Of a stretch of 64,000 bases of DNA, positions 56,000 to 64,000 are shown one piece after another (the first letter of the stretch is position 1; each line of letters starts with the position of its first letter). The notes under the pieces were generated by a model. It worked only from the letters and a program-made list of their open reading frames with translations. It was not told the origin of the DNA and made no database searches. The position numbers and the translations under genes are program-made. Source of the DNA: Cyanobium sp. PLM2.Bin73 (lineage in GTDB: Bacteria > Cyanobacteriota > Cyanobacteriia > PCC-6307 > Cyanobiaceae); the NCBI GenBank assembly GCA_007694915.1, contig REEV01000051.1:39426-103425 (forward strand), written 5' to 3'.

Positions 56000-57055
56000 T
56001 CAGCGCATGCTCTGCTTGCGCTCCGCCTTGGGATCGCGCAGGCCGGCCACAGCCAGCTCCGCATCCATCAGGGTGCGCCCGGTGGCCTGCAGATACACAT
56101 CGTCGAGGCTGGGGCGGCTCTGGGCGATGGCGAACACCGGCAGCTCGGCCGCGGTCAGTTGCCGGCGCAGCTGTTCCACCACCCCGTCGTGCTCCACCAC
56201 CAGATTGAGGGAGTAGCCCTGGGAGCGGTTCACCACCACCTGACGCACGCCGTCGCAGGCCTGCAACAGCTCCTGCACCCGCGCCGCCTCCTCGGCATCA
56301 CTGAACTCCCGCACCCGCAGCGTCACCCGGTCGCCCCCAAGGGCGCGCTTGAGCACCGCCGGCACCCCCTCAGCGATCACCCGGCCTCGCTCGATGATCG
56401 CCAGCCGGTCGGCCAGGGCATCCACTTCCTCGAGGTAGTGGCTGCTCAGCAGCACGGTGGTGCCGCCGTTGCGCAGCTGGCGCAGCACCGTCCAGATGGC
56501 GGCGCGGCTCTCGATGTCGAGGCCCACGGTGGGTTCATCCAGCACCAGCACTCGGGGGCGGTGCAGCAGGGCGGAGGCCAGATCGAGGCGGCGGCGCATG
56601 CCCCCGGAGTAGCCGCCGCAGCGGCGATCGATCCACTCGCCCATGCCCAGCAGCTCCACCAGTTCAGCGATGCGGCGGTTGCGGTCGCTGCGCTCGAGGT
56701 GATGCAGATCCCCCTGCAGCTGCAGCAGTTCGCGGCCGGTGAGGATCTTGTCCATCGCCACATCCTGGGCCACGTAGCCCAGCAGCCGGCGGACGGCGCG
56801 TGGATGGGCGATGGCATCACGGCCAGCCACCCGCACGCTGCCGGCATCAGGGGCGAGCAGGGTGCAGAGGATGCGCAGAGTGGTGGTCTTGCCGGAACCG
56901 TTCGGACCGAGCAGGCCGTACAAGGTGCCGGCCGGCACGGTCAGGCTCAGGCCATCGAGGGCCTGCACCGCCTTCTCACCGCGACCGTAGCTCTTGCACA
57001 GGTCGCGGAGCTCGATCAGCCCGCCGCTAGCAGCACCATCAGCCATTGCACCCAT
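56000..57055 (-). CDS. ABC transporter ATP-binding protein (DrrA-like)
   Basis: A 351-residue ATPase for the ABC-2 exporter. It has Walker A G-P-N-G-S-G-K-T, the Q-loop (Y-V-A-Q-D), signature Y-S-G-G-M-R-R-R and Walker B V-L-V-L-D-E-P-T-V-G-L-D. A C-terminal DUF4162-like extension (about 240-330) is typical of daunorubicin-resistance type ATPases. The ATG at 57055 is used; it lies 20 bases downstream of ctaB, so the four genes ctaA-ctaB-ATPase-permease look like one transcript. Confidence 0.92.
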   Translation of the reverse strand: MGAMADGAASGGLIELRDLCKSYGRGEKAVQALDGLSLTVPAGTLYGLLGPNGSGKTTTLRILCTLLAPDAGSVRVAGRDAIAHPRAVRRLLGYVAQDVAMDKILTGRELLQLQGDLHHLERSDRNRRIAELVELLGMGEWIDRRCGGYSGGMRRRLDLASALLHRPRVLVLDEPTVGLDIESRAAIWTVLRQLRNGGTTVLLSSHYLEEVDALADRLAIIERGRVIAEGVPAVLKRALGGDRVTLRVREFSDAEEAARVQELLQACDGVRQVVVNRSQGYSLNLVVEHDGVVEQLRRQLTAAELPVFAIAQSRPSLDDVYLQATGRTLMDAELAVAGLRDPKAERKQSMR

Positions 57056-57075
57056 CGCCGGGGTTGCCGTCGCAG

Positions 57076-58077
57076 TCAAGGGGCCAATGTAGGCAGCATG
57101 GCTGGCAGCATCGAAGGCGGCAGCTGCAGCGCCTCGGCCAGGGGCAGCCGGGCCAGCAGCAGCAGCAGGCAGATCCCGAACAGGTAGAGGATCGACCAGC
57201 GGAACAGGGCCCGGGCCCGGCCGGGGTCGCCGGGCTCCAGAGCCAGGGTGCCGCTGAGCTGCAGCAGGCGGGCGTTGAAGGGCAGCACCAGCAGGCCGTA
57301 GAGCAGGCCGCCGGCAGGCAGGGCCAGCACACCGCCCAGGCTGAGCAGGGCCGTAGCCCGGGCGTAGGCCTGGATCGCGTCGGCCGTGGTGGCCACCCCC
57401 TTCACCACCGGCAGCATGGGAATGCCCACGGCCCGGTAGTCGTCGCGCAACAGCAGGGCCAGGGCCCAGAAATGGGCCGGCGTCCACACGATCACCAGGG
57501 CAAACAGCCACCAGCTTGACCAGCCCAGGGCACCACTGGCCGCCGCCGCGCCCACCAGGGGCGGGATGGCACCGGCCACACCACCGATCACGATGTTCTG
57601 GGGGGTGCGGGGCTTGAGCAGGGCCGTGTAGAGCAACACGTAGCTGCACAGACCCAGCAGGGCCAGGCTGGCCGCCAGCGCGTTGACCCCGATCACCAGC
57701 ACCAGCACCGCGCTGACGGTGAGCAGGGCCGCCAGCAGCAGGGCCCGGCGGCCCTCCAGGCGCCCGGAGGGCAGGGCACGGCGGCTGGTGCGGGCCATGC
57801 GGCCATCGAGCTCCTCTTCCCAGAGGCAGTTGAGGATTCCTGCCGCGGCCGCCGAGAAGGTGCCACCCACCAGCGTGCAGGCAATGGTGGAGCCATCCAC
57901 CGGATCGGCGCTCACCGCCATCCCGGCCAGGGTGGTGGCGAGCAGCAGGGGGATCAGGCGGGGTTTGGCCACCTCCAGCCAGGCCGGCAGCCGCGGCGCC
58001 GCTGTGGAACGGGAGAGGGCGGCGGCGCTGGCCTCGGCCGCCGCGATGGCGCTGGAGGCTGAGCTGACGCTAACCAT
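57076..58077 (-). CDS. ctaB: Protohaem IX farnesyltransferase (haem O synthase)
   Basis: A 333-residue UbiA-fold enzyme that farnesylates haem B to haem O for the aa3-type terminal oxidase. Motifs: [25 protein letters not shown], and the second acidic motif in the [11 protein letters not shown] segment. An Ala/Ser-rich N-terminal extension of about 40 residues precedes the core. Overlaps ctaA by 8 bases. Confidence 0.94.
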   Translation of the reverse strand: MVSVSSASSAIAAAEASAAALSRSTAAPRLPAWLEVAKPRLIPLLLATTLAGMAVSADPVDGSTIACTLVGGTFSAAAAGILNCLWEEELDGRMARTSRRALPSGRLEGRRALLLAALLTVSAVLVLVIGVNALAASLALLGLCSYVLLYTALLKPRTPQNIVIGGVAGAIPPLVGAAAASGALGWSSWWLFALVIVWTPAHFWALALLLRDDYRAVGIPMLPVVKGVATTADAIQAYARATALLSLGGVLALPAGGLLYGLLVLPFNARLLQLSGTLALEPGDPGRARALFRWSILYLFGICLLLLLARLPLAEALQLPPSMLPAMLPTLAP

Positions 58078-59071
58078 GGGCGGAGTCCACGCTGGTGGGG
58101 AAGGCTGCAGCTGGGTTCTGCACCTGGGGCCCGGGGGCCAGGCTGCGGCCGGCAACGGCGCCCAGCAGGGCGACCAGCAGGGCCGCCGTGAACTGGTGGG
58201 CCACGGTGACGGCGGGAACAGCGAGCTGCAGCCGCAGGGTGCTCACCCCTAGGGCCACCTGGGCCACCACCAGCAGCGCCGCCAGGGCGGCGAAGGCCCG
58301 CAGGTGCCGCTCCCTGGCGGGCAGCACCAGGGCTGCCGGCACCAGAAGGATCACAGCCAGGGCAGCGGGAGTGGCGGCCAGACGGTGGCGCAGCAGCCAC
58401 TGGCAGCCCTCAGCCGCCGCCAGGCAGCGCTCCGCTGCCCATTGACTGGCAAGCGAGCCGCCCAGCAGACACTGGCCCAGGACCATCACCAGGGCCAGCA
58501 GCGAGAGGGCGCGCCACCACAGGGGCAGGGCGGTCTGGGGCAGGGCGACCGGCGCCTGCTGGCGCTCCCGCTCCAGGGCCTGGTGCACGCCGCTGAGCAG
58601 GGCCACCAGCAACAGGGCCGTGCCCAGGTGGGCCGTCACCAGACCGGGGGCCAGCAGCTGGGTCACGGTGAGAGCACCCAGGGCTCCCTGCACAGCCACC
58701 AGCAGCAGGGCAGCCCCTGCACTCCAGGGAAGCCAGGCCGGCAGGCGTCGGCGGCCCACCCAGCTGGCAGCACTGAGCACCAGAAGCGCCACGCCCACCA
58801 CGAAGGCATCCAGGCGGTGAAACCATTCCAGGAATACCTGCAGATTCATGCGGCCACCTGGAAGCCATTGGCCGTAGCAGAGGGGCCAGTCGGGGCAGGC
58901 CAGACCGGCCTGCATCACCCGGGTGGCCCCGCCGATCACCACAAGCGCCACAAGTGCCACCACCAGATGGGAGGTGAGCAGCTCGAAACGGGCGGATGGC
59001 GGCTCGGCGAGAGCCGGATGGTGGCTGGGTGGCTGGCGCGCGGGATGCGGACTGGCGGACATGGCACCCAC
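58070..59071 (-). CDS. ctaA: Haem A synthase (CtaA/COX15)
   Basis: A 333-residue eight-helix membrane enzyme that oxidises haem O to haem A. Conserved pieces are [34 protein letters not shown] and a late V-A-H-Q-F-T-A-A-L, giving four haem-ligand histidines. It is followed by ctaB in the usual order, but no oxidase subunit genes flank the pair here. A second ATG at 59062 is possible. Confidence 0.93.
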   Translation of the reverse strand: MGAMSASPHPARQPPSHHPALAEPPSARFELLTSHLVVALVALVVIGGATRVMQAGLACPDWPLCYGQWLPGGRMNLQVFLEWFHRLDAFVVGVALLVLSAASWVGRRRLPAWLPWSAGAALLLVAVQGALGALTVTQLLAPGLVTAHLGTALLLVALLSGVHQALERERQQAPVALPQTALPLWWRALSLLALVMVLGQCLLGGSLASQWAAERCLAAAEGCQWLLRHRLAATPAALAVILLVPAALVLPARERHLRAFAALAALLVVAQVALGVSTLRLQLAVPAVTVAHQFTAALLVALLGAVAGRSLAPGPQVQNPAAAFPTSVDSAHG

Positions 59072-59236
59072 TGGGTGGCGTCAAGGTAGCCAGAGGGTCA
59101 GGAGCCCATGCCCGGGGCTGATCGCCGATCTTGATTTCGCCACATGGCCCAGGGACCGGGCCTGCAAACATGAGGTTGCCGATGCTCAAAGGCCTTGGGC
59201 ACAATTCGGCTAGGTGTGCGGGTTCGGATCATCGCC

Positions 59237-59662
59237 ATGGCGTCAGCAGGTGGCCGCGGTCCGGTAGAGATGCTCGAGGGCAGGGCCCTGCTGGAGCGGG
59301 TTCGCTCCCTGAGCAACCGGCCAGAAGATGAAATCGCCCGGGGCTGTGGCTACGTGGGACCCAGCGGCCGGGTGCTGCGCAAGAGCTTCTACCGGGCCCT
59401 GGTGCAGGCCAAGGGGTTTGCGATCCCCGCAGCCGCCGCAAGCCCGGCCAGCGGGGGCGGCAGCCGCGGGCGTCAGGCCGAATTCCGCACCCGGGTGCAC
59501 GGCAACGGCAACCTGCTGGTGGGAAACGCCTACACCCGGCTGCTGGGGCTGGAGCCGGGCCAGGAATTCCGCATCGATCTGCACCCCGAAACCGGCTCCA
59601 TCTGGCTCACCAGCCTGGGGTCTGAAGAGACAGGCAACGGCTCTGGGATCCCCGAGTCCTGA
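59237..59662 (+). CDS. cyAbrB-type transcriptional regulator
   Basis: A 141-residue AbrB-like regulator of the cyanobacterial clade, with a basic N-terminal part (K-S-F-Y-R-A-L-V-Q-A-K-G) and the swapped-hairpin DNA-binding domain at the C-terminus (R-V-H-G-N-G-N-L-L-V-G-N-A-Y-T-R-L-L-G-L-E-P-G). cyAbrB proteins modulate nitrogen, carbon and stress responses. It is divergent from ctaA; the 165-base gap 59072-59236 has a possible promoter (TTGCCG at 59173, CACAAT 18 bases later). Confidence 0.85.
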   Translation: MASAGGRGPVEMLEGRALLERVRSLSNRPEDEIARGCGYVGPSGRVLRKSFYRALVQAKGFAIPAAAASPASGGGSRGRQAEFRTRVHGNGNLLVGNAYTRLLGLEPGQEFRIDLHPETGSIWLTSLGSEETGNGSGIPES

Positions 59663-59667
59663 GGCCC

Positions 59668-60285
59668 TCAGACCAGATCGGCGCTCTCGGAGTCCAGGGA
59701 GGCCGGGCCGTTGTCGTCCTCGTGGAATCTGGCGCTGAAGGTGATCAGGTCGATGCCGGTGAACAGGAAGCTCACCCCCACCAGGATGCCGATCACCCCC
59801 AGCAGGGCGGGCTTGGCCATCGTCAGGATCACCACCCCCAGCACCAGGGTCACCAGGCCGTTGACCAACCCCCAGCCCCAGCCTCGGATGCGGCGGTGCG
59901 TGAGCGACACGCCGACCGCCACAGCCCCTTCCACCAGAAACACCAGACCGATCGCCAGGGCCAGGGTGGCCACCGAGGAGGCGGCGGCGGCCACCCCGGA
60001 ACCGAGCTGCTGAATCAGCGTGAACCCGGCCACAAGAAACAGGGTGGAGACCACCAGCCGCCAGAAGGTGAGCCAGCGGTTGAGCACCCGGGCCCGCATC
60101 AGGTTGTCGATCCAGCCCACGATGCCGCCCACCAGGAACACCACGGCCACCACGGCCGTGGCCCACACCGAGGCCAGCACCGGGAACAACAGGGCCAACA
60201 CCCCCAGCACCAGCATCAACACCCCCTCGAACAGGGTGAAGGCCCTGAGCTGACCCCCCAGGCGCAGTCGGGATGAAGAGCTCAT
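59668..60285 (-). CDS. HdeD-like (DUF308) membrane protein
   Basis: A 205-residue protein with six membrane helices in three similar pairs, matching the HdeD/DUF308 pattern (L-F-E-G-V-L-M-L-V-L-G-V-L-A-L-L-F-P). HdeD is linked to acid resistance in enterobacteria; the cyanobacterial role is unknown. The tail is short and acidic. The ATG at 60285 is used; 60300 is possible. It faces cyAbrB with a palindrome over the two stops (59659-59671). Confidence 0.85.
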   Translation of the reverse strand: MSSSSRLRLGGQLRAFTLFEGVLMLVLGVLALLFPVLASVWATAVVAVVFLVGGIVGWIDNLMRARVLNRWLTFWRLVVSTLFLVAGFTLIQQLGSGVAAAASSVATLALAIGLVFLVEGAVAVGVSLTHRRIRGWGWGLVNGLVTLVLGVVILTMAKPALLGVIGILVGVSFLFTGIDLITFSARFHEDDNGPASLDSESADLV

Positions 60286-60311
60286 GGCCTGGGGTGTCAA
60301 CTGCTACAAAC

Positions 60312-61001
60312 TTAGGTAGCCCAACCGTGTTCGGCCAGCCAGGCGCGGTCGAGATCCGGCCGGCCCTCAGCCATAGGTCCGTAAGCTGCCGGGCCGGCCA
60401 GCCGGGCCTGAAGCAGGCTCTCGGCATATTTGGCCAGCAGATCTGCCTCCAGGTTCACCGTGTCTCCGGGCCTCAAGCCCTGCAGGGTGGTGCCGCTCCA
60501 GGTGTGGGGAATCACGGCGATCCAGAAGTGGGCGCCCCCATCGGCGCTGCCGGCCACCGTGAGGCTGACGCCATCCACCGCCACGCTGGCCTTGTCGCAC
60601 ACGTAGCGGCCGTAGGTGGGGTCCTGCCAGCGGATCGCCAGGTGCCAGGAGCCCGGGCGTGCGTCCACCGCCCGCACCCGCCCCAGTCCATCCACGTGGC
60701 CGCTCACAAGGTGGCCTCCGAGCCGGTCCGCCAGGCGCAGGGCCGGCTCCAGATTCACGGCCCCGCGGCGGTCGGCCTTCCCCGCCAGGGTGCTGCGGGC
60801 CAGGGTCTCCTCACTCACATCGGCCCGGAAGCCATCGCTGAGCCGCTCGGCCACGGTCAGGCACACCCCATCCACCGCCACGCTCTCACCCAGCTCAAGC
60901 TGGCCCGGGTGCCAGTGCTCCGGCGCCGCCTGCCAGCGCAGCCGCACCCCACCGCCAGCGCGCTCGATCAGCCCCGTGGCCCGCACCAGTCCGGTGAACA
61001 T
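60312..61001 (-). CDS. ribE: Riboflavin synthase alpha subunit
   Basis: A 229-residue enzyme that makes riboflavin from two lumazines. It shows the internal duplication of lumazine-binding domains: M-F-T-G-L-V at the start, D-G-V-C-L-T-V in the first half, G-H-V-D-G in the middle and D-G-V-S-L-T-V in the second. Full length. It is divergent from the bifunctional nuclease gene. Confidence 0.95.
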   Translation of the reverse strand: MFTGLVRATGLIERAGGGVRLRWQAAPEHWHPGQLELGESVAVDGVCLTVAERLSDGFRADVSEETLARSTLAGKADRRGAVNLEPALRLADRLGGHLVSGHVDGLGRVRAVDARPGSWHLAIRWQDPTYGRYVCDKASVAVDGVSLTVAGSADGGAHFWIAVIPHTWSGTTLQGLRPGDTVNLEADLLAKYAESLLQARLAGPAAYGPMAEGRPDLDRAWLAEHGWAT

Positions 61002-61066
61002 CGTTGCCAGCCCCCACGGTCGCCAGGCTCACGCTGGTCATAATCGATCAGAGGGGGCACCAGGCC

Positions 61067-61648
61067 ATGGTGGAAATGAGCGTCGCCGGCATCGCCCTGG
61101 ATGCGGCCAGCCGCAGCCCGATCGTGCTGCTGCGGGATCCCGCCGGCCGGCGCCAGGTGCCGATCTGGATCGACCAGGCCCAGGCCCAGAACATCCTTGC
61201 CGGGGTGGCCGAGGCACCACCGCCCCGCCCCCTCAGCCACGACCTGATGGTGTCGCTGCTGCAGGCCGCTGAGCTGGAACTGGCGCGGGTGATCATCCAC
61301 GCCATTGAGGACAACACCTTCCGGGCCGTGCTCAAACTCAGCCGCCAGGGCGACGCGGAGGGCAGCGAGCCACTGCTGGAGGTGGACGCCCGGCCCAGTG
61401 ACGCCATCGCCCTGGCGGTGCGCACCGGCAGCCCGATCTGGATGCTGGAGGAGGTGGTGGCCGACGCCTCGATTCCCGTGGATGCGGAGGCCGACGCCGA
61501 GGACAGCAACGAGTTCCGCCGCTTTCTCGACTCCGTGAGTCCGGCCGAGCTGGTACGGCACCTGAGCAAGGCCCAGCCCGAGCCGGAAGCCGGCGGTGAA
61601 GACTCCGGCGAGGCCAGCGATGACACCCCCGGCACCAGCCCGGTCTGA
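61067..61648 (+). CDS. Bifunctional nuclease family (DUF151) protein
   Basis: A 193-residue protein of the BFN/DUF151 family, some members of which show DNase and RNase activity. Residues 1-130 form the conserved core (S-P-I-V-L-L-R-D, I-W-I-D-Q-A-Q-A, D-A-R-P-S-D-A-I-A-L-A-V-R), followed by an acidic tail. The ATG at 61067 is chosen; 61004 would add 21 residues. Its end overlaps the start of the aldo/keto reductase gene by 29 bases. Confidence 0.88.
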   Translation: MVEMSVAGIALDAASRSPIVLLRDPAGRRQVPIWIDQAQAQNILAGVAEAPPPRPLSHDLMVSLLQAAELELARVIIHAIEDNTFRAVLKLSRQGDAEGSEPLLEVDARPSDAIALAVRTGSPIWMLEEVVADASIPVDAEADAEDSNEFRRFLDSVSPAELVRHLSKAQPEPEAGGEDSGEASDDTPGTSPV

Positions 61649-62858
61649 CGACGGCCTGGAGCCCGCGGTCCCTGGCCGCCCCTTCGGCCAGGGACAGACC
61701 GTGTCGCTGTTCACCCTGGGCACGATGCGGGCCCTGGCCGGTCCGGCCCCGATGCTGGCGGTGCTGCGAGCCGCCCTGGCCGCCGGCATCAACCATCTGG
61801 AAACCGCCCCCGCCTATGGCCCGGCGGAAACCTTCCTCGGCCAGGCCCTGGCCAGCCTCAGTGCCGAGGGCCTGGAGCCCGCCGGCGGCTGGCGGATCAC
61901 CAGCAAACTGCTGCCGGGCTGCGATCCGGAGGCCGGTCGCCACCAGCTGCGGGCCATCCTCAGCCGGCTGGGCCGCCCCCGTCTCGACAGCCTGGCCGTG
62001 CACGGCCTCAACCGCCCCGAGCACCTCAGCTGGGCCACCAGCGGCCCCGGTGCCGAGCTGCTGGCCTGGGCCGCCGGCGAGGGGCTGGTGGGCCAGGTGG
62101 GCTTCTCCAGCCACGGCAGCAACGCGCTGATCGCCGAGGCCCTGGCCACGGGCCGCTTCCGCTTCTGCAGCCTGCACCTGCACCTCTTCGACCAGACCCG
62201 CCTGCCCCTGGCCCGCAGCGCCCTGGCCGAGGGGATCGGGGTGCTGGCCATCTCCCCGGCCGACAAGGGCGGCCGCCTCTACGACCCGCCAGCGCAGCTG
62301 CTGGCCGATTGCGCCCCCTTCCACCCCCTGGAGCTGGCCTACCGCTTTCTGCTCGATCAGGGGATCTCCACCCTGAGCCTGGGGGCGGAACAGCCAGGCG
62401 ATCTGGCCTGGGCCGCCGCCCTCGCCGGGCCCGCCGCAACCGGCGTGGTGTGCGGCCCGTCCAGCCCGGCGAGCCCCGCCCCCCCAAGCGAACGCGTCTG
62501 GCTCCGCCCCGAGCATCACCAGGCCCTGGCGCGATTGGCGGCGGCGGGGCGCGAGCGCCTCGGCCCCGAGCGCTGCGGCCAGTGCCGGGCCTGCCTGCCC
62601 TGTCCCAGCGGCGTGCCCATCCCGGAGTTACTGCGGCTGCGCAATCTGGCGCTGGGCCACGGCATGGAGGTGTTCGCCGGCGAGCGCTACAACCTCATCG
62701 GCCGCGCCGGCCACTGGTGGGAGGAGATCAACGCAGACGCCTGCCGGCGCTGCGGCGACTGCCTGCCCCGCTGCCCCCACCAGCTGCCCATCCCCGACCT
62801 GCTGGCCGACAGCCACCAGCGGCTGGCGGCGGCGCCGCGGCGGCGGCTCTGGGGCTGA
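61620..62858 (+). CDS. Aldo/keto reductase with C-terminal 4Fe-4S domain
   Basis: A 412-residue protein. The N-terminal 300 residues are an aldo/keto-reductase barrel (L-E-T-A-P-A-Y-G-P-A-E carrying the Asp-equivalent/Tyr region, V-G-F-S-S-H-G). The C-terminus adds two cysteine clusters (C-G-Q-C-R-A-C-L-P-C-P and C-R-R-C-G-D-C-L-P-R-C-P) as in ferredoxin-like 4Fe-4S sites. Such fused proteins are common in cyanobacteria, substrate unknown. The ATG at 61620 is used. Confidence 0.87.
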   Translation: MTPPAPARSDDGLEPAVPGRPFGQGQTVSLFTLGTMRALAGPAPMLAVLRAALAAGINHLETAPAYGPAETFLGQALASLSAEGLEPAGGWRITSKLLPGCDPEAGRHQLRAILSRLGRPRLDSLAVHGLNRPEHLSWATSGPGAELLAWAAGEGLVGQVGFSSHGSNALIAEALATGRFRFCSLHLHLFDQTRLPLARSALAEGIGVLAISPADKGGRLYDPPAQLLADCAPFHPLELAYRFLLDQGISTLSLGAEQPGDLAWAAALAGPAATGVVCGPSSPASPAPPSERVWLRPEHHQALARLAAAGRERLGPERCGQCRACLPCPSGVPIPELLRLRNLALGHGMEVFAGERYNLIGRAGHWWEEINADACRRCGDCLPRCPHQLPIPDLLADSHQRLAAAPRRRLWG

Positions 62859-62877
62859 AGGTGCTGGCTGCAGGCCC

Positions 62878-63936
62878 TCAGGAAGGCGGGGCGGCGGCGT
62901 CCCACACGGTCTGCATCGCCAGCCGTTCGGGCACCGTCAGCGGCGCCAGGCTCCAGCAGCGCTCGATCACGGCCGCGGGCGGCAGCAGCAGGCTGGCGAT
63001 GGGTTCGGGGAAGCCGGCCACCAGGGGCTCCAGCTCAGGCCGCGGCAGGGGCGGCACCCAGCCGCCCAGCAGCAGGCCGTTCAGCAGGGGGGGCTCCAGC
63101 GCCGCGGCCATCCAGGGCTCGATCGCTGCCGCCGCGGCGTCACCGGCCTGGGCCTCAGCGGGCCCAGCCGCCGGCCGCAGCAGCAACTGCCAGCTCAGCG
63201 GCGCGCCCCCCGGGGGCAGCACCACCGCCAGCCGCGGATCGCGGCGCAGCAGCGGAATCAGGGGCCGCAGGGGCACCACCGCCGCCTCCGCCTCTCCGGC
63301 CAGCAGCAGGTTGAGGGCATGGCGGTCGTCGTGGGCGAGGGCCTGACGGCGCAGGGCCTCGATGCGCTCGTAGTCGCGCCCCATCAGCTCCACGCACACC
63401 CGCGGGCTGGAGGGCAGCACCAGTTTGCCCCGCAGGCTGGGATCGAGCAACAGGTCCCAGCCCTCGGCGGCGCGGGCGGCCAGGGCCGGCCGGGAGCGCA
63501 GCACCAGCACCCAGGGCGTGAACGACCAGGGAAAGGCCACGGCGGGCCGGCCTTCGGCGGCGAACAGCCGGGCCACCGGCAGCGCCCAGTCGCTCAGGGC
63601 CGCCAGCAGGGCGGGGGCCTCCAGGGGGCGCCAGCCCTGCGCCGGCAGGTCCAGGGCCCAGCCGTCGCCCAGCGCCACCAGCGCAGGAGGCGGCTCGCCT
63701 GCAGCCGGCTCCAGCCGGGCCCGGATCGCCGCCGGCTCCGGCAGCGCCTGGGCCCGCCAGCCCCGCGGCAGCTGCTGCAGCCAGGTGGCGGGCAGGGCGC
63801 CGCTGCCATGCAGCAGTTCGGGGCCTCTGCGCTGCCCGCAGCCCCCCAGGGCAGCGGGCAGCGCCAGCAACGCCGTGCTGCCCAGCCCGAGCCGCAGCAG
63901 CTGGCGGCGGCTCAGGCGGGGGGCGGAGGGGCTCAT
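62878..63936 (-). CDS. Tat/lipoprotein-type ABC substrate-binding protein
   Basis: A 352-residue exported protein. The N-terminus has S-R-R-Q-L-L-R-L-G, a twin-arginine motif, then a hydrophobic stretch ending in a lipobox-like L-G-G-C. The mature part has the pattern of spermidine/putrescine- or iron-type extracellular binding proteins (P-F-x-W-S, W-D-L-L-L-D-P-S-L-R-G-K-L-V-L, G-E-A-E-A-A-V-V-P-L). The ATG at 63936 is used. Any permease partner would lie beyond the right edge. The last 64 bases of the window hold no complete gene. Confidence 0.82.
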   Translation of the reverse strand: MSPSAPRLSRRQLLRLGLGSTALLALPAALGGCGQRRGPELLHGSGALPATWLQQLPRGWRAQALPEPAAIRARLEPAAGEPPPALVALGDGWALDLPAQGWRPLEAPALLAALSDWALPVARLFAAEGRPAVAFPWSFTPWVLVLRSRPALAARAAEGWDLLLDPSLRGKLVLPSSPRVCVELMGRDYERIEALRRQALAHDDRHALNLLLAGEAEAAVVPLRPLIPLLRRDPRLAVVLPPGGAPLSWQLLLRPAAGPAEAQAGDAAAAAIEPWMAAALEPPLLNGLLLGGWVPPLPRPELEPLVAGFPEPIASLLLPPAAVIERCWSLAPLTVPERLAMQTVWDAAAPPS

Positions 63937-64000
63937 GGGGCCGACCCTAGAAGCCGGCCGCAGGCCCGATCGCACAGCCTGGCCAGCTCGCCGGGCTCCC

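Overview
The window comes from a cyanobacterium. It encodes photosystem I subunits PsaF and PsaJ, cytochrome b6f subunits PetC, PetA and PetG, the magnesium chelatase subunit ChlI, a high-light-inducible protein, a CAAD-domain thylakoid protein, a cyAbrB regulator and the small RNA Yfr1. Very high GC (estimated by eye, not computed), very short intergenic gaps, frequent GTG/TTG starts and a picocyanobacterium-like gene order (guaB3-yfr1-trxA, tsaD-psaF-psaJ-gmk, petC-petA) point to a Cyanobium or high-GC Synechococcus relative. This lineage call is inference. No insertion sequence, prophage, CRISPR array, rRNA or obvious pseudogene was found, and no gene-free stretch exceeds 300 bases.

Layout. 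1-4.4 kb: a homocysteine-biosynthesis (HcyBio) protein, three secreted or outer-membrane proteins and MscL. 4.4-9.6 kb: a minus-strand cluster of BASS-type transporter, arylsulfatase, formylglycine-generating enzyme and membrane protein, divergent from an AraC-type regulator; this is the most accessory-looking part. 9.6-23.5 kb: a long, mostly plus-strand housekeeping run (CAAD protein, GuaB3, Yfr1, TrxA, LOG-family protein, HisH, RsmD, PetG on the minus strand, cytochrome c, TrmJ-like methyltransferase, beta-lactamase-fold protein, DUF3370, ChlI, RuvC, 5-FTHF cyclo-ligase, SufE, homoserine dehydrogenase). 23.7-34.9 kb: an oligopeptide-type binding protein and permease, hydrolase, MFS transporter, YchF, HlyD-type adaptor, WecB, PilT and Hli. 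34.9-45.1 kb: TsaD, PsaF/J, Gmk, RqcH/NFACT, TatC, PetC/PetA, Lgt, CobM, Mqo. 45.3-64 kb: tRNA-Val(CAC), RodZ-like protein, Ppx/GppA, UbiA, LD-carboxypeptidase, IspD, a GT9-like protein, FabG, GroEL, NanE, an ABC-2 exporter, CtaB/CtaA, cyAbrB, HdeD-like protein, riboflavin synthase, bifunctional nuclease, an Fe-S aldo/keto reductase and a Tat/lipoprotein binding protein.

How it fits together. Photosynthetic and respiratory electron-transfer genes are interleaved with cofactor genes (ChlI, CtaA/B, CobM, UbiA, RibE, SufE) and envelope genes. Many neighbours are joined by 4-bp ATGA/GTGA overlaps, implying translational coupling. Many convergent pairs overlap at their 3' ends or share a hairpin across both stop codons. 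The items most worth follow-up are the sulfatase/FGE/transporter/AraC cluster, Yfr1 in its classic position, the stop-codon-spanning palindromes, and several short repeats in promoter regions.
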